Counted from the stretch's first letter, positions 27,426 to 35,765 are shown. The stretch: DNA of 64,000 nt from Gilvibacter sediminis (GCF_028561565.1 NZ_JAQQTE010000001.1:491717-555716); one strand, 5' to 3'. The notes: generated from the letters alone by a model not told the origin. Numbers and translations: made by a program.

Positions 27426-28627
27426 ATCCTAGAGAGCATCTTTTCATTGACGTTTCTGGAAGCAATATTGGCGGCTATCACGCCCAAGATCAACATGGTT
27501 GCTAAGACCACCACAGCATTTAAGAGCGTGGGTTTAACCGGATAAGCTAAGGTTGCGGTGATGGCTACCCAGCCAAATTGCAATTGACACCAAACGATAA
27601 TAAAGCCTAGAGCAAGCCCAATGGCACCACTAACAGCGGTCAATAGGACTCCTTGATAATAGAAGATCTTTCTTATCTCAGACCCCATTAGCCCGAGGTT
27701 TTGCAGCGTTTTTAAGTTTCCTTTCTTATCCAAGATCATCATGATGATGGCTCCAATCACATTGAAGAGCGCAATGATCAATACCAGAGTAAAGATCAAA
27801 TAGACCGCAACATTCTCTGTGTTGAGCATTTTGTAGAGTGCATCGTTTTGTTGCAGGCGAGTTTTAATATCTACTGGATTTCCAAAGTGTTGTGCCAGGG
27901 CTGTTTTGACGACTTCGGGATCAGCGCCAGGGTTCAGCTTGATCTCCAATCCAGAAATGGTATTCTCATCATAGTCTAAAAGCCGTCGCGCCAAATTGAT
28001 GTCTGCAAATATATAAGTGTCGTCTACGTCTTCATTTACATTATAGACTCCTGTAACTACCACGCGTTCTTTTCTAAAGGCTTGCTGCGGATCTAAAATT
28101 TGGCCTGTTCCCGGTTTGGGCGCGTAGATCTCCAGCAGCTCGCTGTAGTCATAGGTTCCCAGAGATAGCTTTACAGAAGTTGTGAGACCAATTACCGCTT
28201 CATTCTCACCGCTGCGAAACCAATCGTTAATAAAAAGAATGCTGTCTACGGGCACAACAGCCTCAAAACGGTCATCGACACCCTTTATGGTCGCAATGTG
28301 ATTCTTGCCTTTAAAGTTTAGATAAACGCGCTCTTCAATGATCTCCGTAACCGCCAAAACTCCGTCCGTAGTTAAAATGGCTTGGCGTAGATTGGCATCC
28401 GTTCTAATGGTCTTACCACTTTGTGGGTAGACTTTAAGATCGGCATCAAAAACGTTAGTAAAACTCAACGAAAAATCGCGTAAGCCAGCAAAACCAGAAA
28501 GTACTATATACAAGGCGGCAGTGGCTACAATTACGCCCACAGCGGCAATGCGCGTTATTTTGTTAATGGCGTTGTTGTTGCTTTTGCTCCAGAGGTAACG
28601 CCTTGCAATGTAGAATGGCGTATTCAA
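27422..28627 (-). CDS. LolE/FtsX-like ABC transporter permease
   Basis: 401 residues with the MacB/LolE layout: one N-terminal helix (about 25-45), a periplasmic domain of some 220 residues, and three C-terminal helices (about 270-295, 320-350 and 370-390), including a LVLIIALFNVIGAIIMMILDKKGNLKTLQNLGL segment with the coupling motif facing the ATPase. Such proteins pull lipoproteins or other substrates from the inner membrane. The ATPase partner is not nearby. The stop of rbfA and this start are 1 nt apart, so they share a transcript. Confidence 0.92.
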   Translation of the reverse strand: MNTPFYIARRYLWSKSNNNAINKITRIAAVGVIVATAALYIVLSGFAGLRDFSLSFTNVFDADLKVYPQSGKTIRTDANLRQAILTTDGVLAVTEIIEERVYLNFKGKNHIATIKGVDDRFEAVVPVDSILFINDWFRSGENEAVIGLTTSVKLSLGTYDYSELLEIYAPKPGTGQILDPQQAFRKERVVVTGVYNVNEDVDDTYIFADINLARRLLDYDENTISGLEIKLNPGADPEVVKTALAQHFGNPVDIKTRLQQNDALYKMLNTENVAVYLIFTLVLIIALFNVIGAIIMMILDKKGNLKTLQNLGLMGSEIRKIFYYQGVLLTAVSGAIGLALGFIIVWCQLQFGWVAITATLAYPVKPTLLNAVVVLATMLILGVIAANIASRNVNEKMLSRI

Positions 28628-28628
28628 C

Positions 28629-29024
28629 TTAGGATTTTTTTCTTCTCCCGAGTAGATCCGGATTTTTGACAGGGTCCAGTTCCCCTTCCAGGGCTTTCTC
28701 TATAGATTCAATATACTCTAGGGAGTCGTCTAGGTAAAAGATCAGGTCCGGCATTTTTCGCAACTGGTCTCGGGTAAGTTGTGCCAACTGATGTTTGATG
28801 TTTGGTGTCACCGTTTTGATCTCCTCCATCATGGCCTTGGCGTGTTGAGCCGGAAAAATGCTCAAATAAACTTTGGCAATGGATAGATCCACAGTCACAT
28901 TCACTTTAGTGACAGACACGACAACTTGGGTCTGCCCAGCCTCACGCAACATCTTTTGGATCAAGTTTGCGATATCGCTTTGCAGGATGCCTGCTATTTT
29001 TTTCTGCCGATTGCTTTCGTTCAT
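28629..29024 (-). CDS. rbfA: Ribosome-binding factor A
   Basis: 131-residue KH-fold protein that assists late 30S maturation. Family features are SNRQKKIAGILQSDIANLIQKML at the start, VSVTKVNVTVDLSIAKVYLSIF, and the RKMPDLIFYLDDSLEYIESIEKAL end. A TACTTTTG box lies upstream. Confidence 0.94.
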   Translation of the reverse strand: MNESNRQKKIAGILQSDIANLIQKMLREAGQTQVVVSVTKVNVTVDLSIAKVYLSIFPAQHAKAMMEEIKTVTPNIKHQLAQLTRDQLRKMPDLIFYLDDSLEYIESIEKALEGELDPVKNPDLLGRRKKS

Positions 29025-29028
29025 AGGA

Positions 29029-29036
29029 CAAAAGTA
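29029..29036 (-). promoter_or_regulatory. rbfA -7 promoter element
   Basis: TACTTTTG on the minus strand (TAnnTTTG), only 4 nt before the rbfA ATG at 29024. A near-leaderless transcript, or a second unseen promoter, is implied. Confidence 0.4.
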
Positions 29037-29087
29037 GCATATTTACTTATTGAATACATTATTCTAGCACAATTGAAATTAATATTA

Positions 29088-29489
29088 ATGACAAAAATTG
29101 AACACATAGGAATTGCCGTGAAGGATCTAAAATCCGCAAACAAAGTATATGCCGCACTTTTAGGCAAACCCCATTATAAAGTAGAATCGGTAGAGTCAGA
29201 AGGGGTGGACACCTCATTCTTTGAGTGTGGAGAGTCTAAAATTGAACTTTTGGCCGCCACCAACCCAGAGAGCCCCATCGCCAAGTTTATTGAGAAGCGG
29301 GGAGAAGGGATCCACCACATCGCTTTTGCTGTAGATGACATAGAAGCGGAGATCGATCGGCTTAAAAAAGAAGGCTTCCGCGTTTTGAATGAAACCCCTA
29401 AGCAAGGGGCTGACAATAAAATCATTGCGTTTTTACATCCAAAATCAAGTAATGGTGTTCTTGTAGAGTTGTGTCAGGAGAGAAATTGA
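29088..29489 (+). CDS. mce: Methylmalonyl-CoA epimerase
   Basis: 133-residue glyoxalase-fold (VOC) enzyme that interconverts the two epimers of methylmalonyl-CoA. Metal ligands lie in IEHIGIAVKDL (His), IELLAA (Glu), GIHHIAFAVDDIEAEI (His) and LVELCQ (Glu), the standard His-Glu-His-Glu layout. The frame opens farther upstream, but that part overlaps rbfA antisense; ATG 29088 gives the normal start. Confidence 0.93.
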   Translation: MTKIEHIGIAVKDLKSANKVYAALLGKPHYKVESVESEGVDTSFFECGESKIELLAATNPESPIAKFIEKRGEGIHHIAFAVDDIEAEIDRLKKEGFRVLNETPKQGADNKIIAFLHPKSSNGVLVELCQERN

Positions 29490-29498
29490 ATTAAATAG

Positions 29499-29529
29499 TT
29501 TGCGGATCAATTAACTAATTTTACATTTG
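29499..29529 (+). promoter_or_regulatory. Promoter of the CAT tRNA gene
   Basis: TTTG (29499-29502), 19 nt, TACATTTG (29522-29529): an exact match to the Bacteroidota sigma-A promoter, ending 12 nt before the tRNA. Confidence 0.7.
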
Positions 29530-29541
29530 CACACTAATTCA

Positions 29542-29615
29542 GGACCCATAGCTCAGCTGGTTAGAGCACCTGACTCATAATCAGGGGGTCGAAGGTTCGA
29601 GCCCTTCTGGGTCCA
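29542..29615 (+). tRNA. tRNA with CAT anticodon (Met elongator, or Ile2 with lysidine)
   Basis: Acceptor GGACCCA/TGGGTCC, D arm GCTC-AGCTGGTTA-GAGC, anticodon stem CTGAC-TCATAA-TCAG with loop CTCATAA, T arm with TTCGAGC, discriminator A, no encoded CCA. CAT serves both elongator Met and lysidine-modified Ile; the sequence alone does not settle which. It does not look like initiator tRNA, since the acceptor stem is fully paired and the anticodon stem lacks the three G-C pairs. Confidence 0.93.
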
Positions 29616-29664
29616 CTAGATTGTAAAATAACTGTTACTAATTCGCTTGGAAAGAAGCTTTTCC

Positions 29665-29694
29665 TTTGCGATTTTAAAAAAATTAGTACATTAG
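29665..29694 (+). promoter_or_regulatory. Promoter of the PID-CTERM-like gene
   Basis: TTTG (29665-29668), 18 nt, TACATTAG (29687-29694, one mismatch to TAnnTTTG), 9 nt before the ATG. Confidence 0.5.
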
Positions 29695-29703
29695 AACCCG
29701 AAT

Positions 29704-29901
29704 ATGCGACCCCAAATCGTAAAAATAACAGTCTTAGGACTGTGTTTGCTGTTGCCCCAAACAATAGCTGCCCAGAGTCCACCACCGCCTACGGGCCCCC
29801 CGCCACCGGGGCTTCCCATAGATGCATCAAGTTTTGTATTGCTTATTTTTGGTGTCGCGCTAGGTATCTTTATTGCCTACAGAAGAAAACGTCTTAGCTA
29901 G
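29704..29901 (+). CDS. PID-CTERM-like small surface protein
   Basis: 65 residues: signal peptide (1-24, ending IAAQ), a Pro-rich spacer SPPPPTGPPPPG (25-36), the LPID motif (37-40), a single hydrophobic helix (about 43-58) and a basic end RRKR (60-63). This tripartite tail matches what I recall as the PID-CTERM protein-sorting domain of Flavobacteriia, linked to the XrtF exosortase. Here almost nothing exists besides the sorting signal itself, which is usual for this family. It has its own promoter and ends 8 nt inside the convergent ribE. Confidence 0.6.
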   Translation: MRPQIVKITVLGLCLLLPQTIAAQSPPPPTGPPPPGLPIDASSFVLLIFGVALGIFIAYRRKRLS

Positions 29902-30484
29902 ATTGTTTTAGCAATTTCTGAACGTATTTTCCCACAACATCAAATTCCAGATTGACCGTATCGCCTGCTTTAAGCGCGTGAAAGTTTGTATGCTCATGCG
30001 TGTAGGGAATGATCGCCACACTAAATTCGGTATCCGTACTGTCAACTACAGTAAGACTTACGCCATTTACCGTAATTGACCCTTTTTCTATTGTGAGGTT
30101 TCCTGGAATCAGATCATGTCTAAATCTATAGGTCCAAGAACCGTCTAAGGTTTCAGTTGCGATGCAGGTCGCTGTTTGATCTACGTGTCCTTGAACAATG
30201 TGCCCGTCCAAACGTGCCCCCATTTTCATGGCGCGTTCTAAATTTACACCACTACCCACAGCGAGTTCTCCGAGATTGGATTTTTGAAGGGTTTCATCTA
30301 TAGCCGTAACCGTATATTGATTGCCATCAATGGCCACTACCGTGAGACAAACACCGTTATGAGCCACACTTTGATCGATCTGTAGCTCTGGCGTCATTTG
30401 CGCCTGCATGCTGATGTGGATATTTCCGCCATCGCGCTCAATTTTCACTACTTCTGCTACTTCTTCAATGATCCCTGTAAACAT
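29894..30484 (-). CDS. ribE: Riboflavin synthase alpha chain
   Basis: 196-residue lumazine-binding enzyme that dismutates two lumazines to riboflavin. It has the MFTGIIEEVAEV start and two repeats: the first with HNGVCLTVVAID and a linking GARLDGHIVQGHVD, the second with VNGVSLTVVD and YTHEHTNFHALKAGDTVNLEFDVVGKYVQKLL. The frame opens ten codons upstream, but MFTGI is the family's invariant start. No FMN riboswitch was found. Confidence 0.96.
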   Translation of the reverse strand: MFTGIIEEVAEVVKIERDGGNIHISMQAQMTPELQIDQSVAHNGVCLTVVAIDGNQYTVTAIDETLQKSNLGELAVGSGVNLERAMKMGARLDGHIVQGHVDQTATCIATETLDGSWTYRFRHDLIPGNLTIEKGSITVNGVSLTVVDSTDTEFSVAIIPYTHEHTNFHALKAGDTVNLEFDVVGKYVQKLLKQSS

Positions 30485-30575
30485 CTTAATATTGTTGTTA
30501 ACTTTGTAGTACAAAAATACGAATAATCGCCCAGCTGTTATTGCTGAACTAAAGGCGGTTTAAGACCCAAAGGCT

Positions 30576-31637
30576 TTGAGCAAAAAAGAACAGATCACAG
30601 TAGGAATTTCCATAGGAGATCTCAACGGAATTGGCGGAGAGATCATCCTTAAAACCTTTTTGGATTCCCGTATGTTGGAGTTCTGCACGCCAGTGATCTT
30701 CGCTTCAGTTAAACTGATGTCTTTTTACAAAAAGCATTTTGGATTGCAAATGAATTTGCACGGCATTCACAAGTTGGATCAGATCGCTCATAAAAAGATC
30801 AACGTCTTTAATGTTTGGAAGGAAGGGGTGAATGTCCAATTTGGAGAAGAGCACCCAGAAGCTGGAGCTTACGCCATAAAGAGCTTTAAGTCTGCAGTGC
30901 GCGCCTTAAAAGAAGACAATATTGATGTTTTGGTCACCGCGCCAATTCACAAACACAACATTCAAGCAGAAGACTTTAAATTCCCTGGCCATACGGATTA
31001 TCTCAATCAAGAGTTAGAGGGTAACAGTATGATGTTTATGATCAATGAGTCTTTGCGCGTGGGTCTTTTGACGGACCACTTACCGGTAAAAGATGTTTCT
31101 GCAGCCATTACACCAGAGCTCATTGAGACCAAGATCAAAACAGTCACCCAAACCTTAAAACAGGACTTTGGTATTATTACGCCAAAAGTTGCCGTTTTGG
31201 GGATCAACCCACACACCGGTGATAATGGCGTAATTGGAAAAGAAGACGATGAGGTAGTACGGCCAACTTTGGCCAAACTCAATGAGGAAGGGACTTTAGT
31301 ATACGGGCCGTATGCGGCGGATAGTTTCTTCGGAACCAAGAATCACTTAAATTTTGACGCCATCATTGCCGCCTATCACGACCAAGGCTTAGTGCCCTTC
31401 AAAACACTATCCTTTGGACAAGGGGTGAACTATACGGCGGGACTTCATAAAATTCGCACCTCTCCAGACCACGGAACAGCTTATGATAAGGCCGGAAAAG
31501 GCGAGGCCGATCACACTTCTTTTAAAGAGGCGGTCTTCAGTGCTATTCAAATCTATAAGACCCGACAAGAATATTTAGAGTTGAGCGCTAATCCTTTGCA
31601 GAAAAGAGCCCGTAAGGTTTTAGCGAAGAAAAGATAG
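30576..31637 (+). CDS. pdxA: 4-hydroxythreonine-4-phosphate dehydrogenase
   Basis: 353-residue PdxA of pyridoxal-phosphate synthesis (oxidises 4-phosphohydroxy-threonine). Family motifs: VGISIGDLNGIGGEIIL at the start, VTAPIHKHNIQ, KFPGHTDYL, the metal ligand stretch AVLGINPHTGDNG, DAIIAAYHDQGLVPFK and RTSPDHGTAYDKAGKG. The start is TTG at 30576 with AAAGG just upstream. No ATG is available before the conserved N-terminus. Presence of PdxA implies the DXP-dependent PLP route. Confidence 0.95.
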   Translation: MSKKEQITVGISIGDLNGIGGEIILKTFLDSRMLEFCTPVIFASVKLMSFYKKHFGLQMNLHGIHKLDQIAHKKINVFNVWKEGVNVQFGEEHPEAGAYAIKSFKSAVRALKEDNIDVLVTAPIHKHNIQAEDFKFPGHTDYLNQELEGNSMMFMINESLRVGLLTDHLPVKDVSAAITPELIETKIKTVTQTLKQDFGIITPKVAVLGINPHTGDNGVIGKEDDEVVRPTLAKLNEEGTLVYGPYAADSFFGTKNHLNFDAIIAAYHDQGLVPFKTLSFGQGVNYTAGLHKIRTSPDHGTAYDKAGKGEADHTSFKEAVFSAIQIYKTRQEYLELSANPLQKRARKVLAKKR

Positions 31638-31639
31638 AC

Positions 31640-31771
31640 CAGCAATACTCCAGCAGAAGTGATTCGAATTTTTCGCGTTGAAGTGAAAATTGAAATTTTT
31701 GTGGAAGGGAGCAGTGTTTTTTGAGCTGCATAGCAGCGCTACGGAGCGATAAAAACGCAAAGCACAGCCGC
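31640..31771. repeat. Structured non-coding element, possible dispersed repeat
   Basis: Between pdxA and the yceD promoter. At its centre an outer stem GTGTTTTT (31714-31721)/AAAAACGC (31751-31758) encloses two hairpins, GCTGC-ATA-GCAGC (31725-31737) and GCT-ACGG-AGC (31738-31747), giving a three-way junction. The flank carries AAGTGAAAATTGAAATTTTT. Repeat status cannot be tested in one window. Confidence 0.35.
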
Positions 31772-31828
31772 AAAAGGGCAATTTTTTAACCAACGGTGAA
31801 AAGTTCTAATAACTTCTAAATAAATTAT

Positions 31829-31836
31829 TATCTTTG
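31829..31836 (+). promoter_or_regulatory. -7 element for yceD-rpmF
   Basis: TATCTTTG (TAnnTTTG). Transcription should begin near 31840, so the transcript would start with the hairpin CCGTCT (31840-31845)/AGACGG (31853-31858). No -33 TTTG was found. Confidence 0.5.
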
Positions 31837-31877
31837 CAGCCGTCTTTGATAGAGACGGGATCGTAAACGAGTTGATT

Positions 31878-32417
31878 GTGAAGGAATTAAAAGCATATAC
31901 TATCCCGTTTGTGGGCCTTAAATTAGGCGCCCATCAGTTTGACTATCAGATAGACAACGCGTTCTTTGAGCACTTTGAATATGATGAGTTCCATCAGGCC
32001 GACGTAAAAGTTGACCTAGAACTGGAAAAGAAAAGCACCCTTTTGGACCTGCATTTTCAGTTTGAAGGAACCGTCAACATCAATTGTGACTTGACCAATG
32101 AGCCTTATGATCAGCCGATTTCTGGCAATTTTGACCTCGTGGTTAAATTTGGACAAGAGTACAATGATGAAGAAGAAGATCTTTTGATTTTGCCTCACGG
32201 CAGTTACGAGGTTGAAATAGCACAATATATATATGAGAGTCTTGTGCTAGCTGTTCCAGTAAAAAGGGTTCATCCCGGAGTTGCAGACGGCACCTTGAAA
32301 TCAGAAGCTCTAGAAAAGTTAGAAGAACTCAGTCTGAACAGTCAGGCAGAACAAACTGACGAGGATCAAACAGATCCGCGTTGGGACGATTTAAAGAAAT
32401 TATTAACGGATAAATAA
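31878..32417 (+). CDS. DUF177 (YceD-family) protein
   Basis: 179 residues, immediately upstream of rpmF as in most bacteria. The N-terminal part KELKAYTIPFVGLKLGAHQF and the central LHFQFEGTVNINCDLTNEPYDQPI fit the YceD/DUF177 family (in plants required for 23S rRNA accumulation). The middle is acidic (NDEEEDLLIL) and the C-terminus is polar. GTG at 31878 gives the shorter start; an in-frame TTG at 31872 is also possible. Confidence 0.88.
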   Translation: MKELKAYTIPFVGLKLGAHQFDYQIDNAFFEHFEYDEFHQADVKVDLELEKKSTLLDLHFQFEGTVNINCDLTNEPYDQPISGNFDLVVKFGQEYNDEEEDLLILPHGSYEVEIAQYIYESLVLAVPVKRVHPGVADGTLKSEALEKLEELSLNSQAEQTDEDQTDPRWDDLKKLLTDK

Positions 32418-32424
32418 ATAAGTA

Positions 32425-32622
32425 ATGGCACATCCTAAGAGAAAGATCTCTAAAACCAGAAGAGACAAGCGCAGAACGCATTATAAAGCTACTGCACCTC
32501 AATTGGCCACTGATCCTACTACAGGAGAAACGCACTTATACCACAGAGCGCACTGGCACGAAGGAAAGCTATACTACCGTGGACAGGTTCTTATCGACGA
32601 TACCGAGTCTGCAGAAGCATAG
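32425..32622 (+). CDS. rpmF: Ribosomal protein L32
   Basis: 65-residue basic protein starting [21 protein letters not shown], as in L32. It lacks the two-Cys pairs of zinc-binding L32, so it is a zinc-independent form, and ends in an acidic tail DDTESAEA. It follows the DUF177 gene by 7 nt and is followed by a strong terminator. Confidence 0.96.
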   Translation: MAHPKRKISKTRRDKRRTHYKATAPQLATDPTTGETHLYHRAHWHEGKLYYRGQVLIDDTESAEA

Positions 32623-32645
32623 TAGTACCTGTTTTGTAAAATATT

Positions 32646-32686
32646 ACTCTCGCGGTCAAATTTTTTGATTCGCGAGAGTTTTTTAT
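32646..32686 (+). terminator. Terminator after rpmF
   Basis: Nine-base-pair GC-rich stem ACTCTCGCG (32646-32654)/CGCGAGAGT (32671-32679) with inner TCAA/TTGA pairing and six T after it. Confidence 0.85.
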
Positions 32687-32692
32687 TACAAG

Positions 32693-32735
32693 AAGCCAAA
32701 AATGTCACAAATGAGCCAATTTTGGCTTGTTTTTG
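32693..32735 (+). promoter_or_regulatory. Alternative hairpins in the fabH leader
   Basis: AAGCCAAAA (32693-32701) can pair with TTTTGGCTT (32720-32728). The same 3' arm can instead pair with AGCCA (32714-32718) to form a short hairpin followed by TGTTTTTG. The two folds exclude each other, as in an attenuator. Structure inferred by eye. Confidence 0.3.
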
Positions 32736-32764
32736 TCTAAAATTCGTTATTTTCACTTCCTTTT

Positions 32765-32785
32765 AAGGCAATAATGCCTTTTTTT
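32765..32785 (+). terminator. Terminator-like hairpin just ahead of fabH
   Basis: AAGGCA-ATAA-TGCCTT followed by seven T, ending about 20 nt before the fabH ATG. Either an end signal for read-through from rpmF or a leader attenuator. Confidence 0.5.
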
Positions 32786-32804
32786 GTGTACTGAATTCTG
32801 TAAA

Positions 32805-33800
32805 ATGAGTAAGATCACAGCAGCTATTACCGCTGTCGGGGGCTACCTGCCAGATTACGTACTGACCAACCAGATTCTGGAAACTATGGTTGATACGAAC
32901 GACGAATGGATTACCACCCGTACCGGAATCAAAGAACGCCGCCTGTTAAAGGACAGCAATAAGGGAACTTCTTATTTGGCCATCAAAGCCGCACAAGATG
33001 TCCTTGAGAAAAGCGGCACCGACCCAAAAGATATTGACATGGTCATTATGGCCACAGCGACTCCGGATATGCCGGTAGCAGCAACAGGCGTTTACGTAGC
33101 CTCTCAGATAGGAGCCGTAAACGCTTTTTCATATGATTTAGTTGCGGCTTGCTCAAGTTTCCTTTACGGAATGTCTACGGCAGCGCGCTATATTGAATCT
33201 GGGCGTTATAAAAAAGTACTGCTCATTGGAGCAGACAAGATGTCTTCAATCATTGATTATGAAGATCGTGCCACTTGTATCATCTTTGGTGATGGCGGTG
33301 GCGCTGTGCTTTTTGAGCCTAATGAAGAAGGCTACGGATTGCAAGATGAGGTCCTGAGAAGCGACGGTATTGGCCGCGAGCACCTGAAGATCGACGCAGG
33401 TGGATCAATCCTTCCTGCATCTCATGAAACCGTAGACGCCAAAAAGCATTATGTGTTCCAAGACGGAAAAACAGTATTCAAATTTGCCGTATCCAATATG
33501 GCAGACGGTGCTGCGAAGATCCTAGAACGCAACGAACTAACCGGCGATGATGTTGCCTGGCTGGTTCCTCATCAAGCTAACAAACGCATCATAGATGCTA
33601 CCGCCCGCCGTATGGGGTTGGATGACAACAAGGTGATGATGAACATTGAGCGTTATGGGAACACCACTTCGGCAACCCTACCGCTTTGCCTATACGATTA
33701 CGAAAAACAGCTTAAAAAAGGAGACAAATTGATCTTTGCCTCTTTTGGAGGCGGATTTACCTGGGGCTCTATTTATTTGACCTGGGCATACGATTCATAA
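32805..33800 (+). CDS. fabH: 3-oxoacyl-ACP synthase III
   Basis: 331-residue condensing enzyme that starts fatty-acid chains from acetyl-CoA (or branched acyl-CoAs) and malonyl-ACP. The start is MSKITAAITAVGGYLPD; motifs are DTNDEWITTRTGIKER, the catalytic Cys in DLVAACSSFLYG, WLVPHQANKRI (His) and RYGNTTSATLPL (Asn). The next genes are accB and accC. The frame opens seven codons earlier, within the terminator-like hairpin; ATG 32805 is preferred. Confidence 0.96.
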   Translation: MSKITAAITAVGGYLPDYVLTNQILETMVDTNDEWITTRTGIKERRLLKDSNKGTSYLAIKAAQDVLEKSGTDPKDIDMVIMATATPDMPVAATGVYVASQIGAVNAFSYDLVAACSSFLYGMSTAARYIESGRYKKVLLIGADKMSSIIDYEDRATCIIFGDGGGAVLFEPNEEGYGLQDEVLRSDGIGREHLKIDAGGSILPASHETVDAKKHYVFQDGKTVFKFAVSNMADGAAKILERNELTGDDVAWLVPHQANKRIIDATARRMGLDDNKVMMNIERYGNTTSATLPLCLYDYEKQLKKGDKLIFASFGGGFTWGSIYLTWAYDS

Positions 33801-33835
33801 AAACCACAACCTAATAAACTAAAAAACAAAATCCG

Positions 33836-34330
33836 ATGGAAATTAAGGATATTCAGAATCTGATCAAGTTTGTAGCCAAGTCTGGCGCAAACGAGGTAAA
33901 ATTGGAGACGGACGAGTTTAAGATCACCATCCGTACTGGGATGGAGAGCAAAGGCCCTGAGGCCACTTACATTCAGCAAATCCCTGCTGCTGCTCCTGTT
34001 GCCGCTGCACCTGTTGCTGCTGCTCCAGCTCCGGCTGCTGAAGCCGCTGCGCCTGCTGCAGAAGCTGCACCTGCGAGTGACGATTCAAAATACGTTACGA
34101 TCAAATCCCCTATTATTGGAACCTTCTATCGCCGCCCGGCGCCAGACAAACCAATGTTTGTTGAGGTAGGAGACAGTATAGGTAACGGCGATGTGCTTTG
34201 TGTTATTGAAGCCATGAAGCTGTTTAACGAGATCGAATCAGAAGTGTCTGGTAAAATTGTGAAGATCCTTGTTGAGGATTCTTCTCCAGTTGAATTTGAT
34301 CAGCCACTATTCTTAATCGACCCATCATAG
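33836..34330 (+). CDS. accB: Biotin carboxyl carrier protein of acetyl-CoA carboxylase
   Basis: 164-residue AccB with an N-terminal half, an Ala/Pro-rich hinge (about residues 50-82; many APVAAAP units) and the C-terminal biotinyl domain bearing the biotin-accepting Lys in VIEAMKLFNEIE. It moves carboxybiotin from AccC to the carboxyltransferase. It sits 35 nt after fabH and before accC. Confidence 0.97.
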   Translation: MEIKDIQNLIKFVAKSGANEVKLETDEFKITIRTGMESKGPEATYIQQIPAAAPVAAAPVAAAPAPAAEAAAPAAEAAPASDDSKYVTIKSPIIGTFYRRPAPDKPMFVEVGDSIGNGDVLCVIEAMKLFNEIESEVSGKIVKILVEDSSPVEFDQPLFLIDPS

Positions 34331-34389
34331 TCAAATCGGATTACATAGTGTGTTAGTCAGTCTGGACTGATGCAAAAAATCACAGTGTT

Positions 34390-35742
34390 ATGTTTAAAAA
34401 AATACTGATTGCCAATCGGGGAGAGATCGCTTTGCGCGTTATCCGAACCTGTAAAGAGATGGGTATTAAGACGGTAGCTGTATATTCTACTGCCGATGCC
34501 GACAGTCTTCACGTGCGTTTTGCAGATGAGGCTGTGTGTATTGGACCGCCTGCGAGTTCAGAATCCTATCTAAAAATATCGAACATCATCGCTGCAGCAG
34601 AGATCACCAATGCTGACGCGATTCACCCCGGATACGGGTTTTTATCTGAGAATGCGAAGTTCTCTAAGATTTGTGAAGAGCACGAGATAAAATTCATCGG
34701 TGCCTCCGCAGAAATGATTGACCGTATGGGAGACAAAGCTTCTGCAAAAGCCACGATGAAAGCTGCAGGAGTACCTTGTGTTCCTGGTTCAGACGGTGTA
34801 ATTCCAGACTTTGAAACCTGTAAAAAGCTCGCAGTTGAGACAGGATATCCTGTTATGCTTAAAGCTAGCGCCGGTGGAGGAGGAAAAGGAATGCGCGCCG
34901 TTTGGAAAGAAGAAGATCTTCAAGCTGCCTGGGAGTCTGCTCGCCAAGAGAGTAAGGCTGCCTTTGGAAACGACGATATGTACATGGAGAAACTCATTGA
35001 GGAGCCACGCCATATCGAGATCCAAGTAGTTGGAGATTCTACAGGAAAAGCTTGTCACCTCAGTGAGCGTGACTGTTCTGTACAGCGTCGTCACCAAAAA
35101 TTAACGGAAGAAACTCCTTCTCCATTCATGACAGATGAGTTGCGTGATGCCATGGGTAAAGCCGCGGTAAAAGCAGCAGAATACATCAACTATGAAGGAG
35201 CTGGAACGGTAGAGTTCCTAGTAGACAAGCATCGCAACTTCTACTTCATGGAAATGAACACGCGTATTCAGGTAGAACACCCGATTACCGAAGAAGTTGT
35301 TGATCACGATTTGATCCGCGAGCAGATCAAAGTAGCTGCTGGGGTAAAGATCTCCGGAAAGAACTACTATCCGCAATTGCACTCTATTGAGTGTCGTATC
35401 AACGCTGAGGATCCTTATAACGACTTTAGACCTTCGCCAGGGCGCATCACCGTTTTGCATGCACCGGGAGGACACGGAGTTCGCTTAGATACTCACGTAT
35501 ACGCCGGATACATGATTCCACCGAACTATGATTCTATGATCGCGAAGCTGATTGTTACTGCGCAAACGCGTGAGGAGGCGATCGCTAAAATGAAACGTGC
35601 GCTAGACGAGTTTGTTATTGAGGGAATCAAAACGACCATTCCATTCCACCGTCAACTCATGGAAGAAGACGCCTACGTAGAAGGAAACTATACCACGGCA
35701 TTCATGAACGACTTTGAAATGCGCGAACCAGAAGAAGAGTAA
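34390..35742 (+). CDS. accC: Biotin carboxylase of acetyl-CoA carboxylase
   Basis: 450-residue ATP-grasp enzyme that carboxylates biotin on AccB. Motifs: [48 protein letters not shown] (ATP loop), [14 protein letters not shown] and [16 protein letters not shown]. Length is normal. accA and accD are not in the window. A terminator follows at 35766. Confidence 0.97.
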   Translation: MFKKILIANRGEIALRVIRTCKEMGIKTVAVYSTADADSLHVRFADEAVCIGPPASSESYLKISNIIAAAEITNADAIHPGYGFLSENAKFSKICEEHEIKFIGASAEMIDRMGDKASAKATMKAAGVPCVPGSDGVIPDFETCKKLAVETGYPVMLKASAGGGGKGMRAVWKEEDLQAAWESARQESKAAFGNDDMYMEKLIEEPRHIEIQVVGDSTGKACHLSERDCSVQRRHQKLTEETPSPFMTDELRDAMGKAAVKAAEYINYEGAGTVEFLVDKHRNFYFMEMNTRIQVEHPITEEVVDHDLIREQIKVAAGVKISGKNYYPQLHSIECRINAEDPYNDFRPSPGRITVLHAPGGHGVRLDTHVYAGYMIPPNYDSMIAKLIVTAQTREEAIAKMKRALDEFVIEGIKTTIPFHRQLMEEDAYVEGNYTTAFMNDFEMREPEEE

Positions 35743-35765
35743 CACTTCTTTTTGAGATATTGAGA

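Noticed and set aside
28926-29087. Longer N-terminus for mce
   Set aside because: The added part is antisense to rbfA; the core VOC fold starts at ATG 29088.
30484-30575. FMN riboswitch ahead of ribE
   Set aside because: The leader is only about 90 nt, shared with pdxA, and lacks the conserved RFN-element segments.
31588-31773. 61-codon minus-strand frame across the pdxA end and the following gap
   Set aside because: It overlaps the pdxA 3' end, has no promoter or leader and covers the structured element; more likely non-coding.
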